This document shows, one piece after another, positions 1 through 8,383 of a stretch of DNA of 64,000 bases. The first letter of the stretch is position 1. Each line of letters starts with the position of its first letter. The DNA comes from Anaerolineales bacterium (lineage in GTDB: Bacteria > Chloroflexota > Anaerolineae > Anaerolineales > UBA4823), in the NCBI GenBank assembly GCA_020060465.1, contig JAGVAD010000009.1, positions 1 to 64,000 on the forward strand, in the 5' to 3' direction. Made by a program: the position numbers and the translations under genes. Below the pieces are notes generated by a model. The model saw only the letters and a list, made by a program, of their open reading frames with translations. It made no database searches and was not told the origin of the DNA.

Positions 1-90
1 CATCACGCTTGACGGCGCAGGGGTGGCACGCCCGCTACATGCGATTAGAAACGTCGCGATTGCCGCAAAAACCCACCATTTCTTACTCAT
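1..90 (-). CDS. Lipoprotein N-terminus, cut by left window edge
   Basis: Only the first 30 codons lie in the window. They start at an ATG at 88-90 with a strong Shine-Dalgarno AGGAGG 4 bases upstream. The peptide begins MSKKWWVFAAIATFLIACSG, which is a classic lipoprotein signal: two Lys, a hydrophobic stretch, and a lipobox LIAC with Cys18 as the lipidated residue. A small Ala/Pro/Ser-rich linker follows. It lies 46 bases downstream of the DDAH-like gene on the same strand and may be co-transcribed with it. The mature domain is out of view. Substrate-binding proteins of ABC transporters often begin like this, but that is only a guess. Confidence 0.75.
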   Translation of the reverse strand, partial: MSKKWWVFAAIATFLIACSGRATPAPSSVM

Positions 91-136
91 TGTTCCTCCT
101 TTTCACCAAATCGGCTACAGCAGTCGCCTGATAAAT

Positions 137-937
137 TCAAAAGCGCAAAGACAGGCAACTCAGACCACCGTCCATCTTTTGATACTCTGACATCTCTAAC
201 AATATCAGCCGATGCCCCGCCTCTACCAGTATCTTTTGAAAACGCGGATAACCGGCTGCCACCAATACATATTCATTCACCAAGACGCAATTTGCCGCAT
301 ATTCCTCTCCCAGCGGCAATTCAAGTAATTCGTACTCGCGAAAAGCTGGGTGATTGGCTAACGCCTGGATAACCGCCAATTGCCTATCGCCCAGGTAGGC
401 GATGCCGCTTTTTAAGTGCAAAATACCTGGTGTACGCCGGATATCTATCAGTTCCGAAGTATAACCTTCGCCAGCCAGGATCTCAGCTAATTGCAACGCC
501 CCGGCTTCATTGGTGCGCTGCGAGACACCAATGAAAAAATGTCTACCCGCCTCACAGATGTCGCCGCCGTCCAGCGTTCCCGGCGGCTGAATAGCATAAA
601 TACGCGAGTAGTAATGAATCAACACATCTCTCACACGATCCACCTCTCCTTGCCGGCTGAGAGCGCCTGGATGGGTCAAAATTGCGCAATCGGGCGTCAG
701 GATTGCTGTATCTTCTACAAAGGTGGAATCGGGGTAAGACACATCCGCTGGCAACTCGATCAACTCCAAGCCGCACTGACGAAGTGCAGCGCAATAGGCT
801 GCATGTTGTTCCAAAGCCTTTTCGTAAGATGGAACACCCAGGCTTTGTGTAGTCAGGCCTTCAGCAAAATTAACCGCTGGTTTACAAACGATGGCGCGAG
901 TGAAGGTCGGCTTTGTTCTATTTAATTCATTGCTCAT
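137..937 (-). CDS. DDAH-like / arginine-deiminase-superfamily hydrolase
   Basis: This 266-residue protein matches dimethylarginine dimethylaminohydrolase, which hydrolyses methylated arginines to citrulline plus methylamines through a covalent thiol intermediate. Visible family motifs are FVEDTA (about residue 73), LDGGDI (about 122), GVSQRTN (about 138), an HLKSG catalytic-His region (about 173) and the C-terminal GGLSCLSLRF with the nucleophilic Cys near residue 261. Length fits the single-domain DDAH family. Relatives in the same fold act on other guanidino compounds, so the substrate is not certain. The start is MSNELNRTK. The gene is divergent from the zinc-ribbon genes and lies upstream of the partial lipoprotein. 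Confidence 0.85.
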   Translation of the reverse strand: MSNELNRTKPTFTRAIVCKPAVNFAEGLTTQSLGVPSYEKALEQHAAYCAALRQCGLELIELPADVSYPDSTFVEDTAILTPDCAILTHPGALSRQGEVDRVRDVLIHYYSRIYAIQPPGTLDGGDICEAGRHFFIGVSQRTNEAGALQLAEILAGEGYTSELIDIRRTPGILHLKSGIAYLGDRQLAVIQALANHPAFREYELLELPLGEEYAANCVLVNEYVLVAAGYPRFQKILVEAGHRLILLEMSEYQKMDGGLSCLSLRF

Positions 938-970
938 GGTTTCACATCCATTGGGATCAAAGGTTGGCCG

Positions 971-998
971 TTGTCTGGAATTGACGGTATATTATAAT
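971..998 (+). promoter_or_regulatory. Putative sigma-70 promoter for zinc-ribbon genes
   Basis: TTGTCT (971-976), a 16-base spacer and TATAAT (993-998) lie 57 bases before the first zinc-ribbon gene. The -10 is a perfect match and the -35 is partial. No clear Shine-Dalgarno follows before the start codon. The short region is divergent with the DDAH gene, for which I see no clear promoter. Confidence 0.45.
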
Positions 999-1054
999 AC
1001 AGACCCAAGAGCCTCAAATCCGCGCCTCCTCATTCGCGCGAAACGACCATAGCT

Positions 1055-2344
1055 ATGCTATCCTCTATGAGCGAAAACTTCCCCCCACCAGGTTTTATCC
1101 CCACCGAATCGGCTATTCCCGGTATCGAAGTGTTTATACCCACTCCGCCCGATAGCGGTCCTCATCAGGAAATCGTGGATTTTAAATGCCCGCAATGCGG
1201 CGCTACCACAGCCTTCAGCGCTGCTGATGGCGGGCTGACCTGCACGCATTGCAGCTATTACGAAGCCCCCAAAAAGCCAATCGTTGGCCGCGCCGCAGAA
1301 CAATTCGAATTTACAGTAGAGACAATGGCGCGCGCCGCACAAGGTTGGGGAACAGCACGCAAAGAGTTAAGCTGCCAAAACTGCGGCGCGACTACCTCAT
1401 TGCCTGAAGATAGCTTGACCGTAGTTTGCCCCTTCTGCGGCTCTAATAAGGTCATCCAGCGCCAGGCGGCGCAAGATTTATTGCGCCCGCGTTTCGTTTT
1501 ACCCTTCAAGATCACAGAGGCGGACTGCGCCCGGATTGCACGTCAGTGGCTGGGCGAGAGCTGGATGTTGCCCTCTGGTCTGAGCGACATTGCAACTCTG
1601 GGCGGATTCACGGGCCTTTACCTGCCCTATTGGACTTTCGATGCCGATCTGCAAGCCGACTGGAAAGCGGAAGTGGGTCATACCAAGACGGAACGCTATT
1701 ATAACAATGGCGAATGGAAAACACGCACCGTGGTGGAATGGCGCTGGGAATCTGGACGAGCGAATCTGCATATTGACGACCTGCTCACGCCAGGCAGCGC
1801 CCGCCTCAGCCAAAATCTGCTACACCAGATTGGCAACTTCGATCTTTCCACCCTTGCTCCTTACGAACCTGCCTATCTGGCTGGTTTTCAAGCCAAAGCC
1901 TATGATATACCCCTGGAGGCGGCCTGGGAGGTTGGTCGGCAGGCAATGCGCGAGCAAGCCCGCCTGGCATGCCTCAGCCAGACCAGCACGCCGCAGGTGC
2001 GCAATTTCAATATGAATCTGGATTACGCCAATGAAAGCTGGCGCTATGTCCTACTGCCCGTATATGTGGCTCATTATACCTATGCCGGAAAGACCTATCA
2101 GGCGTTGGTAAACGGCCAGAGCGGGGCAATCGCTGGTCAACGCCCGGTGGATTGGAACAAGGTATGGTTGGCGATCGCCGCTATCTTGTCGCCAGGGGTG
2201 TTGCTCGGCCTGTTAGGATTGATGACGGCGCCACTGGCCGGAATTGGTATGGTCATTGGCGGAGTTGGGTTCACCCTTTTGATAATCGGGGTTGTCATCG
2301 CCATTGCTGTTTATCTGAAGGCCGACCGCATGGACGACCTTTAA
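1055..2344 (+). CDS. Double zinc-ribbon membrane protein (paralogue 1)
   Basis: The protein has 429 residues. Two four-Cys zinc ribbons are visible: C45/C48 with C63/C66, and C107/C110 with C125/C128, each with the CPxC or CxxC knuckle. A central soluble domain contains YLPYWTFDADLQADW. The C-terminus has two or three hydrophobic segments (about 365-425), so it is probably anchored in the inner membrane with the ribbons in the cytoplasm. Proteins of this make-up are usually annotated as zinc-ribbon hypothetical proteins, and no reaction is known to me. The next gene is a paralogue that shares the central block and an LLPVY..Y...NGxSG block. An ATG at 1067 is an alternative start, and neither has a good ribosome site. 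Confidence 0.7.
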   Translation: MLSSMSENFPPPGFIPTESAIPGIEVFIPTPPDSGPHQEIVDFKCPQCGATTAFSAADGGLTCTHCSYYEAPKKPIVGRAAEQFEFTVETMARAAQGWGTARKELSCQNCGATTSLPEDSLTVVCPFCGSNKVIQRQAAQDLLRPRFVLPFKITEADCARIARQWLGESWMLPSGLSDIATLGGFTGLYLPYWTFDADLQADWKAEVGHTKTERYYNNGEWKTRTVVEWRWESGRANLHIDDLLTPGSARLSQNLLHQIGNFDLSTLAPYEPAYLAGFQAKAYDIPLEAAWEVGRQAMREQARLACLSQTSTPQVRNFNMNLDYANESWRYVLLPVYVAHYTYAGKTYQALVNGQSGAIAGQRPVDWNKVWLAIAAILSPGVLLGLLGLMTAPLAGIGMVIGGVGFTLLIIGVVIAIAVYLKADRMDDL

Positions 2345-2358
2345 TCACGGACGATCTC

Positions 2359-3483
2359 ATGAGTGATTTCCAACCTGACCCATCTGACGCACCGGTAGGT
2401 GCACAGCCTGACTCATGGAGTAACACTTCTTTGATGATCTGTGAAGTTTGCCAGGCGCGCTTCTTACCCTTGAACGGTGGCGCTGCAGATGCCACCGCTC
2501 CGCTGCAGCGCTGTCCGCAATGCTACCAGGCCGAACTTGTCTCCCAGGCGCTCAGCGACGAAATTCAACCGTTCATCCACCCGGCTGAACTGGCGATTCC
2601 CTTCGCTCTCTCTACCGCTGATATTGACCAGGCGGTGCAACGCTTTGCGAATGGCATCCCCTTTCCCCCCAGCGATCTGACCGGCGAGCGGTTGCGCAGC
2701 CGTTTAAACCGTATCTATTTACCCATGTGGCTGGTGGACGCCCAGGTGAAGGCTGAATGGCAAGCCGAAGCGGGTTTCAACTATCGGGTTATCAGCCGGC
2801 AAGAGCGTTACAGCGCGCAGGGCTGGTCGTCGCAGCCGGTCGAAGAGCAGCGTATACGCTGGGAGCCACGCCTGGGTCGTTTGCAACGCGCGTATCAAAA
2901 TATCGTCGTCCCTGCCCTGGAAGATCACCGCCGCCTGCAAGCTGCGCTGGGCGAATTCGACCTCCGCCAGGCGCAGCCTTATCAGATACGCCTGGCTCAG
3001 AACGTTTTGCTACGCCTGCCCGATCGTCCGCCCCAGGCCGCCTGGAGCGAGGCTAAGCCTGCCTTGCAATCTGCGGCGGCGGAAGAATGCCGACGAGCTG
3101 CTCGCGCTGACCATCTGCGCCGTTTCGCCTGGCGACCCAAATTTAATAGCCTGAATTGGACTCTGCTTTTGCTGCCAGTTTATACCACCTACTATCTGGA
3201 TGACGAGGGACATCCTCAAGCTGTGTGGATCAATGGAAAAAGCGGTCAACTCAGCGGGCGACGGCGCGCTTCGCCGAGTCGCGCCCGTCGCGCCGCGCTA
3301 ATCTGGCTTATTGCAGCCGCGATTTGCTTTCTTATCAGCCTGGCGTTAGCCGCAGCGTCAACATTTGCGCCGCTATTGTTGGCGTTGGCGGTGCTTGCGC
3401 TCACTTTTGCCTTGTTGGCTGGTATTGGAGCTGCTACGCCGCTTTTGCGAGTATGGTGGTTTAATCGCCCTGCCAGCGCCTGA
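2359..3483 (+). CDS. Zinc-ribbon membrane protein (paralogue 2)
   Basis: This 374-residue protein starts at ATG 2359, 14 bases after the preceding gene; the frame is open further upstream but that stretch overlaps the neighbour. It has one four-Cys ribbon (C28/C31, C52/C55) instead of two. A central block YLPMWLVDAQVKAEWQAEAG parallels the block in the upstream gene, and LLPVYTTYY with INGKSG recurs near the C-terminus. Two hydrophobic helices follow (about 310-360). The pair looks like a tandem duplication in which the second copy lost one ribbon. Function is unknown; a membrane-associated role is inferred. Confidence 0.65.
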   Translation: MSDFQPDPSDAPVGAQPDSWSNTSLMICEVCQARFLPLNGGAADATAPLQRCPQCYQAELVSQALSDEIQPFIHPAELAIPFALSTADIDQAVQRFANGIPFPPSDLTGERLRSRLNRIYLPMWLVDAQVKAEWQAEAGFNYRVISRQERYSAQGWSSQPVEEQRIRWEPRLGRLQRAYQNIVVPALEDHRRLQAALGEFDLRQAQPYQIRLAQNVLLRLPDRPPQAAWSEAKPALQSAAAEECRRAARADHLRRFAWRPKFNSLNWTLLLLPVYTTYYLDDEGHPQAVWINGKSGQLSGRRRASPSRARRAALIWLIAAAICFLISLALAAASTFAPLLLALAVLALTFALLAGIGAATPLLRVWWFNRPASA

Positions 3484-3489
3484 GCGCTC

Positions 3490-4515
3490 ATGAACCGAGT
3501 CTATGTACTATCTTCCCGCAAAACCGCTGCGTTAGGCGCGCTATTATTTATAATCATTCTAGGGCTGCTGGCCACCCTGGTGGATTGGTCTCTGGTGAGC
3601 AAAACCCTGGCGCGGGCAGACGTTGCTCGCCTGGCCGCGGCTACCGCATCATTAATTCTGGGCTACGCAGTCTATGCTCTGCGCTGGCGCTATCTGATCA
3701 AAGGCCGCCCTACCCTTTCGGCCGCTTTCCATAACGCCAACATCGGTAGCATGGTGAATGCATTGCTACCTGGGCGTCCTGGCGACGCGGTGCGTACGTT
3801 GTTATTGGCAGGAAAATGCAATCTACCCACACTGGAAGTCGCCTCCAGTGTGGTAGTAGAACGTTGGTACGAACAAATCATGCGCCTGGCTGCCTTAGGT
3901 GGGGCGCTGATCCTGGGTGTTGGCGCCGGGATAACGGGATTAACCGCTCTCGGATCACTGTTATACCTGACTGCATCATATTTGATCATGATTTTTTTGC
4001 TTCAGCGCCGCGCATGGGTATTGCAAAAAGCGCCGCCGTTGGCAGCCCGCTTGCCTCGGGTAAGCGAAGAAAGCGCGCGCCAATGGCTTTCAAATTTGAT
4101 TGACGGTTTATCCGGCGTCTCCCAGCCGCGCCGTTTGCTGGTAGCCTTGCTGTGGTCTACTCTATCCTGGACGTTCTTTTGGGGGTTCCACTATCTATGT
4201 CTCGAGGCGCTGCATCCCCAATTAACGATCAACAGCTCCCTCGCCATCTCGCTGGCTACGTTGGCGCTTGTACCACCATCGGCTACCACTGCTCCTGGCG
4301 TATTTCAGGTATCCATGGTCATTCCGCTGGCGCTGTTGGGTTATAACCGTCACATGCTCACCAGCTATGGCCTGGTGATGAATGTTCTGGAGATGTTGAT
4401 TGTCGTATTGCTGGGCGTATTCGGAATGCTCAGTGCTGGTCTACCGGTAAACGAACTCGTCCAGCGCGCAAAAGACGCCTTTGCCGCCGAGCAAAGTAGA
4501 CTGCCCCCAAAATAA
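3490..4515 (+). CDS. Flippase-like membrane protein (UPF0104 / AglD-MprF transmembrane type)
   Basis: A 341-residue protein with about eight hydrophobic segments. It matches the lysylphosphatidylglycerol-synthase transmembrane region family (UPF0104), members of which are proposed to move lipid-linked sugars or amino-acylated lipids across the membrane. Family-like features are the RWRYLIKGR loop near 60, GSMVNALLPGRPGDAVR near 85 (the conserved polar loop), VVVERW near 120 and PSATTAPGVFQ near 260. It starts 6 bases after the second zinc-ribbon gene, so the three genes probably form one operon. The catalytic domain of true MprF is absent. Confidence 0.75.
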   Translation: MNRVYVLSSRKTAALGALLFIIILGLLATLVDWSLVSKTLARADVARLAAATASLILGYAVYALRWRYLIKGRPTLSAAFHNANIGSMVNALLPGRPGDAVRTLLLAGKCNLPTLEVASSVVVERWYEQIMRLAALGGALILGVGAGITGLTALGSLLYLTASYLIMIFLLQRRAWVLQKAPPLAARLPRVSEESARQWLSNLIDGLSGVSQPRRLLVALLWSTLSWTFFWGFHYLCLEALHPQLTINSSLAISLATLALVPPSATTAPGVFQVSMVIPLALLGYNRHMLTSYGLVMNVLEMLIVVLLGVFGMLSAGLPVNELVQRAKDAFAAEQSRLPPK

Positions 4516-4542
4516 CGCCGGGGTTGCCTTGCCTTGATCAGT

Positions 4543-5031
4543 CTATGCTGCCAGAAGCGCAGTATCGCGGTTCAACTCTTCCAGCAACGCTAACAGCTCA
4601 TCATTTTCGGGAATATCGCTCATTGCCTTGCCATAGTGAACGTAACGCGCGATTCCGCTTCGGTCCACAATCACCTGAGCAGGCATACGTCCCAGTTTGA
4701 ACAGGTTGACCTCTTGTCCATATAACCGCAACACGCTATGATTTGGGTCAGGCAAGCCAATAAAGGGCAAATCGTTTTCCCCAAAATATGCAGCAAACGA
4801 ACTGCGATTCTCCGGCCCTACCACGATTACCTCGGTGTCCAAAGCCGCAATACGATCATAATCTCGGCGCAACTGCGCCATGTGCCGCTGGCAAAATGGT
4901 CACATAAAGCCGCGGTTGAACACCAACAGCACATTTTTCTTGCCGCGATAATCTGAAAGCCGCGTCATGCGCCCGTTGTAATCTTTCAACGCAAAATCCG
5001 GCGCAAGTTGATGAATCTCTATCTGTGGCAC
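4543..5031 (-). CDS. Selenocysteine-containing peroxiredoxin (AhpC/TSA family), TGA = Sec44
   Basis: Read through one in-frame TGA (4900-4902), this is a 162-residue thioredoxin-fold peroxidase. The N-terminal part (PQIEIHQLAPDFALKDYNG, then VLLVFNRGFM) and the C-terminal part (PFCQRHMAQL to the end) join in one frame with no gap. The TGA occupies exactly the place of the peroxidatic Cys of the CPFC motif, giving U-x-x-C with Cys47 as resolving residue. A hairpin at 4866-4879 fits a bacterial SECIS. The start is GTG 5031, with GGAAG 6 bases upstream. Members reduce peroxides at the expense of thiols. The gene has its own consensus promoter with CarH-like repeats. A nonsense mutation is the alternative, but the surrounding sequence is undamaged. 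Confidence 0.82.
4865..4902 (-). promoter_or_regulatory. Candidate bacterial SECIS element
   Basis: Counting from the TGA on the minus strand, the stem GGCGC (4879-4875), loop AGTT and stem GCGCC (4870-4866) form a clean hairpin, with a possible extra U-G pair outside. About 20 bases separate the TGA from the stem and 23 from the loop. A G followed by U sits in the small apical loop. Bacterial SECIS elements are known for a short stem-loop just 3' of the UGA with a conserved G at the start of the loop. I judged the fold by eye. Confidence 0.65.
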
Positions 5032-5159
5032 TTTCCACTTCCATTCATAATCTTTGAAGTAACATTTGCAAAAAGCGCGAACTGAAGGGTGTTATCGGCG
5101 CAAAACACTTTTCACCGTAAACCCACTTTCATATAAGTCAACGAATTCCGCACAAACAG

Positions 5160-5203
5160 ATTATACAATATTGTACATTATTTGTCAATGTATTGTCAAT
5201 TTA
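5160..5203 (-). promoter_or_regulatory. Consensus promoter of the peroxiredoxin with CarH-like 11-bp direct repeats
   Basis: On the minus strand TTGACA (5188-5183), a 17-base spacer and TATAAT (5165-5160) form a perfect sigma-70 promoter about 130 bases before the GTG start. Read on the plus strand, three adjacent 11-base units follow one another: TTGTACATTAT (5171), TTGTCAATGTA (5182) and TTGTCAATTTA (5193). The middle one covers the -35 box and the first lies in the spacer, so a bound protein would block polymerase. The same repeat type occurs at the carH divergent promoter (11950-11971). Confidence 0.75.
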
Positions 5204-5237
5204 TCTTACCCCCGATTTGGCTGAATCTGCTATTCTG

Positions 5238-6539
5238 TTATTCTACCGCCAAAGCTTCATCCACCTCATCGGGGGAGACAACCTCTGGCGCTGTGGGTTG
5301 ATACTCTCCTTTAGGCGCCAGGCGGCGAAAATAAATCCATTCCACCAATGGCGAAGTCATAAAAGTCGTTACCAACGCCATAATAACCAACATGGTAAAT
5401 AGCGTCGGCGTGATTACACCAATATCCAGACCGATGTTTAACAGGACCAGTTCCATCAAACCGCGCGTGTTCATCAAAGCGCCCAACGCTCCCGCTTCCC
5501 GCCAGCTCATCCCCGTCCAGCGCGCCGGCAATGCTGCTCCAACAAATTTGCCTGCTACAGCTACCAGCAGGATCAACCCAGCATCTGCCCATAATGCAAA
5601 CTCATTAAGCAACCCCAAGCTTGTGCGCAGTCCAGTGTATGCGAAGAACAATGGCAGCAAAAACACCACGGCGAAGTCATACATCTTTTCGATTAGCGCA
5701 TGGATAAAATTTCGTTTGCGCGGCATTGCTACTCCAGCCATGAAAGCGCCAAAAAGGGCATGGATACCCAGCATTTCGGTAATCCATGCCGAACCCAGCG
5801 CAAACACCAATATCAAAGCCAACGCGCCTTGGGTAATCTCACCTCGTTGCTCATAATACATTTCGATGCGTATTACCAACTTTCGCAACGGATATAACAT
5901 AACAATAACATAAAGCCCTACCCCGATGATGGTTGCCCAAAATGGCAGGCTGGTTTCCGCAGCCCGTGCTAGCAACAACACGATGGCTAGAATCATCCAC
6001 CCGCTAATATCGTCTAAAGCGGCGCAAGCGATTGCTACCGCGCCGAGTTCGGTACGTAACAGCTTGCGTTCAGATAGAATACGCGCCAGCACGGGAAACG
6101 CAGTGATACTCATCGCCGCGCCGATAAATAAGGCGAATACTAAAAAAGAAACACCCTCCTCAGAAAGATGAGGGTACAAATAGAGCGCCAGCAACACGCC
6201 TAAGCTGAACGGCACAATGATACTCGTTGGGCTGGTAACGAATGCAGTGGAAGTTCGCCCTTTGAGAACCTGCAAATCCAGTTCCAAACCAATCAAGAAC
6301 ATAAACACAATCAAGCCTACCTGGCTGAGGGCATTTAAGAATCCCAGGCTTTGAGAAGGAAACAGCGAATGATACGCCCCAGGTGCTATCCATCCGAGCA
6401 CCGAAGGTCCAAGCAGGATGCCTGCTGCCATTTCCCCCACCACCTGCGGTTGGCGGATTTTACGAAACGCCCAGCCCACCAGCCGAGCTGCTGTCAAAAT
6501 AACAATAATTTGCATGGTGAACAACGGTAAATTCAACAC
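5238..6539 (-). CDS. CPA2-family cation/proton antiporter (KefB/Na+/H+ type)
   Basis: This 433-residue integral membrane protein has about twelve hydrophobic segments. Typical CPA2 features are the PQVVGEMAAGILLGPS helix near 30-45, FLIGLELDLQVLKG near 80, the DDISG pair near 175 (the acidic residues used for ion exchange) and NTRGLMELVLLNIGLD near 355. It lacks the cytoplasmic NAD-binding RCK domain of KefB/KefC, so it stops at the transporter core plus a short acidic tail. It would exchange Na+ or K+ for H+. It lies downstream of the LysE gene on the same strand with 36 bases between them. Confidence 0.88.
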   Translation of the reverse strand: MLNLPLFTMQIIVILTAARLVGWAFRKIRQPQVVGEMAAGILLGPSVLGWIAPGAYHSLFPSQSLGFLNALSQVGLIVFMFLIGLELDLQVLKGRTSTAFVTSPTSIIVPFSLGVLLALYLYPHLSEEGVSFLVFALFIGAAMSITAFPVLARILSERKLLRTELGAVAIACAALDDISGWMILAIVLLLARAAETSLPFWATIIGVGLYVIVMLYPLRKLVIRIEMYYEQRGEITQGALALILVFALGSAWITEMLGIHALFGAFMAGVAMPRKRNFIHALIEKMYDFAVVFLLPLFFAYTGLRTSLGLLNEFALWADAGLILLVAVAGKFVGAALPARWTGMSWREAGALGALMNTRGLMELVLLNIGLDIGVITPTLFTMLVIMALVTTFMTSPLVEWIYFRRLAPKGEYQPTAPEVVSPDEVDEALAVE

Positions 6540-6575
6540 AGCCAGCCTCCAAAACCCTAAACCAATTATTGCACT

Positions 6576-7235
6576 TCAATCGAACCAAGAGCGCGCAGCC
6601 AGAAACAACGCCGCTGCTCCAAAGCCCAGGATCACTACGCCGGAGATCAAGTTAACCTTGCGGGCAGTTTGCGCGCCTGGCCAGTGCTTACCCAGCAAGC
6701 CAGCCACAGTGCTCAACAACAGCCACCAGCTTGCCGAACCCAGAAATACTCCCGCCGTCACCATCCATGGCCCAGATGTTTCTCGTCCCACAGCGCCTAA
6801 TCCCGCAAAGATCGCCGCAAAGGATAAGATCGTCATCGGATTGGATATCGTCAACAAAAAAGCGGAACCAAAGTCCATGCCCAACGCCTTTCTGCTGACC
6901 GTTACATCGCCCGCTTCCTTTCCCTTAGGCGAAGCAGTATCTAACCGGCGCGGCGATTCTAACATCGTGCGCACACCGAGATAACACAGAAACAACCCAC
7001 CGATCAACTTCAATTCATCTTGTGCTGCTGTCAGACGAATAGAGATGGCCGTTAAACCCAGAGCAGCTATGCTGCCATACATCGCGTCCGCCGTCGCCGC
7101 CCCCAAACCTGAGATAAACCCCGACAAACGTCCATAAACCAACGCGCGTCGAATGCACAATATGCCTATCGGCCCCACCGGTGCAGCGATAGCCAGCCCG
7201 ATTGCGAAGCCGCGCAAAAACAGGCTGATGCTCAC
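6576..7235 (-). CDS. LysE-family amino acid exporter
   Basis: A 219-residue protein with about six hydrophobic helices. The N-terminus shows the diagnostic LysE/RhtB motif GFAIGLAIAAPVGPIGILC. NPMTILSFAAIFAGLG near 130 is the second conserved element, usually found in the fourth helix. These carriers export basic or other amino acids, or small metabolites, across the inner membrane using the proton gradient. The substrate cannot be read from sequence. It is 20 bases downstream of the acetyltransferase-like gene and probably in the same operon as the antiporter. Confidence 0.88.
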   Translation of the reverse strand: MSISLFLRGFAIGLAIAAPVGPIGILCIRRALVYGRLSGFISGLGAATADAMYGSIAALGLTAISIRLTAAQDELKLIGGLFLCYLGVRTMLESPRRLDTASPKGKEAGDVTVSRKALGMDFGSAFLLTISNPMTILSFAAIFAGLGAVGRETSGPWMVTAGVFLGSASWWLLLSTVAGLLGKHWPGAQTARKVNLISGVVILGFGAAALFLAARSWFD

Positions 7236-7255
7236 AATAACTCATCCCCCTTCGC

Positions 7256-8383
7256 TCAAATCTTCTTGCGGAACACACGATGATTTTTATATGGAACGCC
7301 GCCCAAGTTAATCAAATCGCTGCGCATTTGCACCGCGGTCTCAGCTACCTGGGTCATCTCAGCATGTTCAAAACCGAAATCGCGCACCGTCTTTTCCATC
7401 TCCACATAGAGTAAAGCATTGCCGCCACGTCCTTGAAATTCTGGCAGAATACCTGCCCCATTCACCGATACCCATTTCGTACGCCGCAATTCCAGCAACA
7501 TGTCAAAGATACCAAAGGGCAGCAGCCGTCCACCATGTCGCTGCAGCGCCGCGGTAATATCTGGAAATGCAAACAAAAAACCCACCACCCGATCACCACT
7601 CAAGATGATCTTGATCAGGCGATGATCCGCCACCGTCAAAATACTATCCACAACAAACTTCACCTCCCGCTCGGTAAGCGGATAGTATTCCCAGTTGTTG
7701 ACAAAGGTTTCATTATACGTTTTCCCAATGCGCGGCGCCCACTGCACCAACTCTTTCTTATTCTTGAAATATTTAACCGATAACGTTCCTCGCTGCTGCA
7801 CCCGCTGAGCAATGCTGCGTACCCTTTCGGGCAAAGCAAAATTACGCGCGTTTGCATAGCATGAGACGAAGTCCACCTCTTTCTCAAAGCCCATCGCTTC
7901 CATCAACTTGGGTAAATAAGGGTGGTTGTAGTTCATCATCGTCATCATCTGACGATGCTCGAAACCTTCTATAAGCATCCCATAACCATCCAGAGCAGCA
8001 AATCCTTTAGGGCCGATCATCTCATCCAGCCCACGCTGCCGCGCCCAATCATATGCTCGTTCAAACAGCGCATTGGCAGTCTCCAGGTTATTTTCGCATT
8101 CGAAGAAGTAAAACTGCGCCCGTTTGAGCTGGTGATATTCGTTATAGCGTCGGTTGTTTGCTACCGCCAATCGCCCAACGTCGCGGCCGTCCCGCACAGC
8201 GATGAAGAAATCGGCCTCCGAATGCTCGTAGAATGGATGTTTATTGCGGTCCAGTGCCGCTTCCACATCTATCAGAATCGGCGGTGACCATTGGGGGGTA
8301 TTTACATAGAATTGAAAGGGCAAATGGGAAAATCGGCGGCGCTGCGCCTTCTGGGCAGTATCCAGCAACTCAATCGTCAGCAT
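7256..8383 (-). CDS. GNAT-fold acyltransferase-like protein, unknown substrate
   Basis: A 375-residue soluble protein. The C-terminal 200 residues look like an acyl-CoA N-acyltransferase fold: RVVGFLFAFPD near 265 and a coenzyme-A-binding-like GILPEFQGRGGNALLYVEME near 310. The N-terminal half (FYVNTPQWSPPILIDVEAALD, then FFIAVRDGRDVGRLAV) resembles the lead-in of large uncharacterised GNAT proteins of about 370-380 residues. I know of no defined reaction for this subgroup. It is first in a three-gene group with LysE and the antiporter. A 113-base gap separates it from the photolyase gene. Confidence 0.65.
   Translation of the reverse strand: MLTIELLDTAQKAQRRRFSHLPFQFYVNTPQWSPPILIDVEAALDRNKHPFYEHSEADFFIAVRDGRDVGRLAVANNRRYNEYHQLKRAQFYFFECENNLETANALFERAYDWARQRGLDEMIGPKGFAALDGYGMLIEGFEHRQMMTMMNYNHPYLPKLMEAMGFEKEVDFVSCYANARNFALPERVRSIAQRVQQRGTLSVKYFKNKKELVQWAPRIGKTYNETFVNNWEYYPLTEREVKFVVDSILTVADHRLIKIILSGDRVVGFLFAFPDITAALQRHGGRLLPFGIFDMLLELRRTKWVSVNGAGILPEFQGRGGNALLYVEMEKTVRDFGFEHAEMTQVAETAVQMRSDLINLGGVPYKNHRVFRKKI

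Noticed and set aside
2152-2358. N-terminal extension of the second zinc-ribbon protein
   Set aside because: It overlaps the C-terminal membrane part of the first paralogue, and the paralogue alignment starts after ATG 2359.
4543-4881. A 112-residue peroxiredoxin starting at ATG 4881
   Set aside because: It would lack the whole N-terminal half and the catalytic site; the in-frame sequence upstream of the TGA is clearly the missing half, so the reading through TGA is preferred.
4856-5044. A 62-residue frame starting ATG 5044
   Set aside because: It overlaps the N-terminal half of the peroxiredoxin in another frame and has no family-like content.
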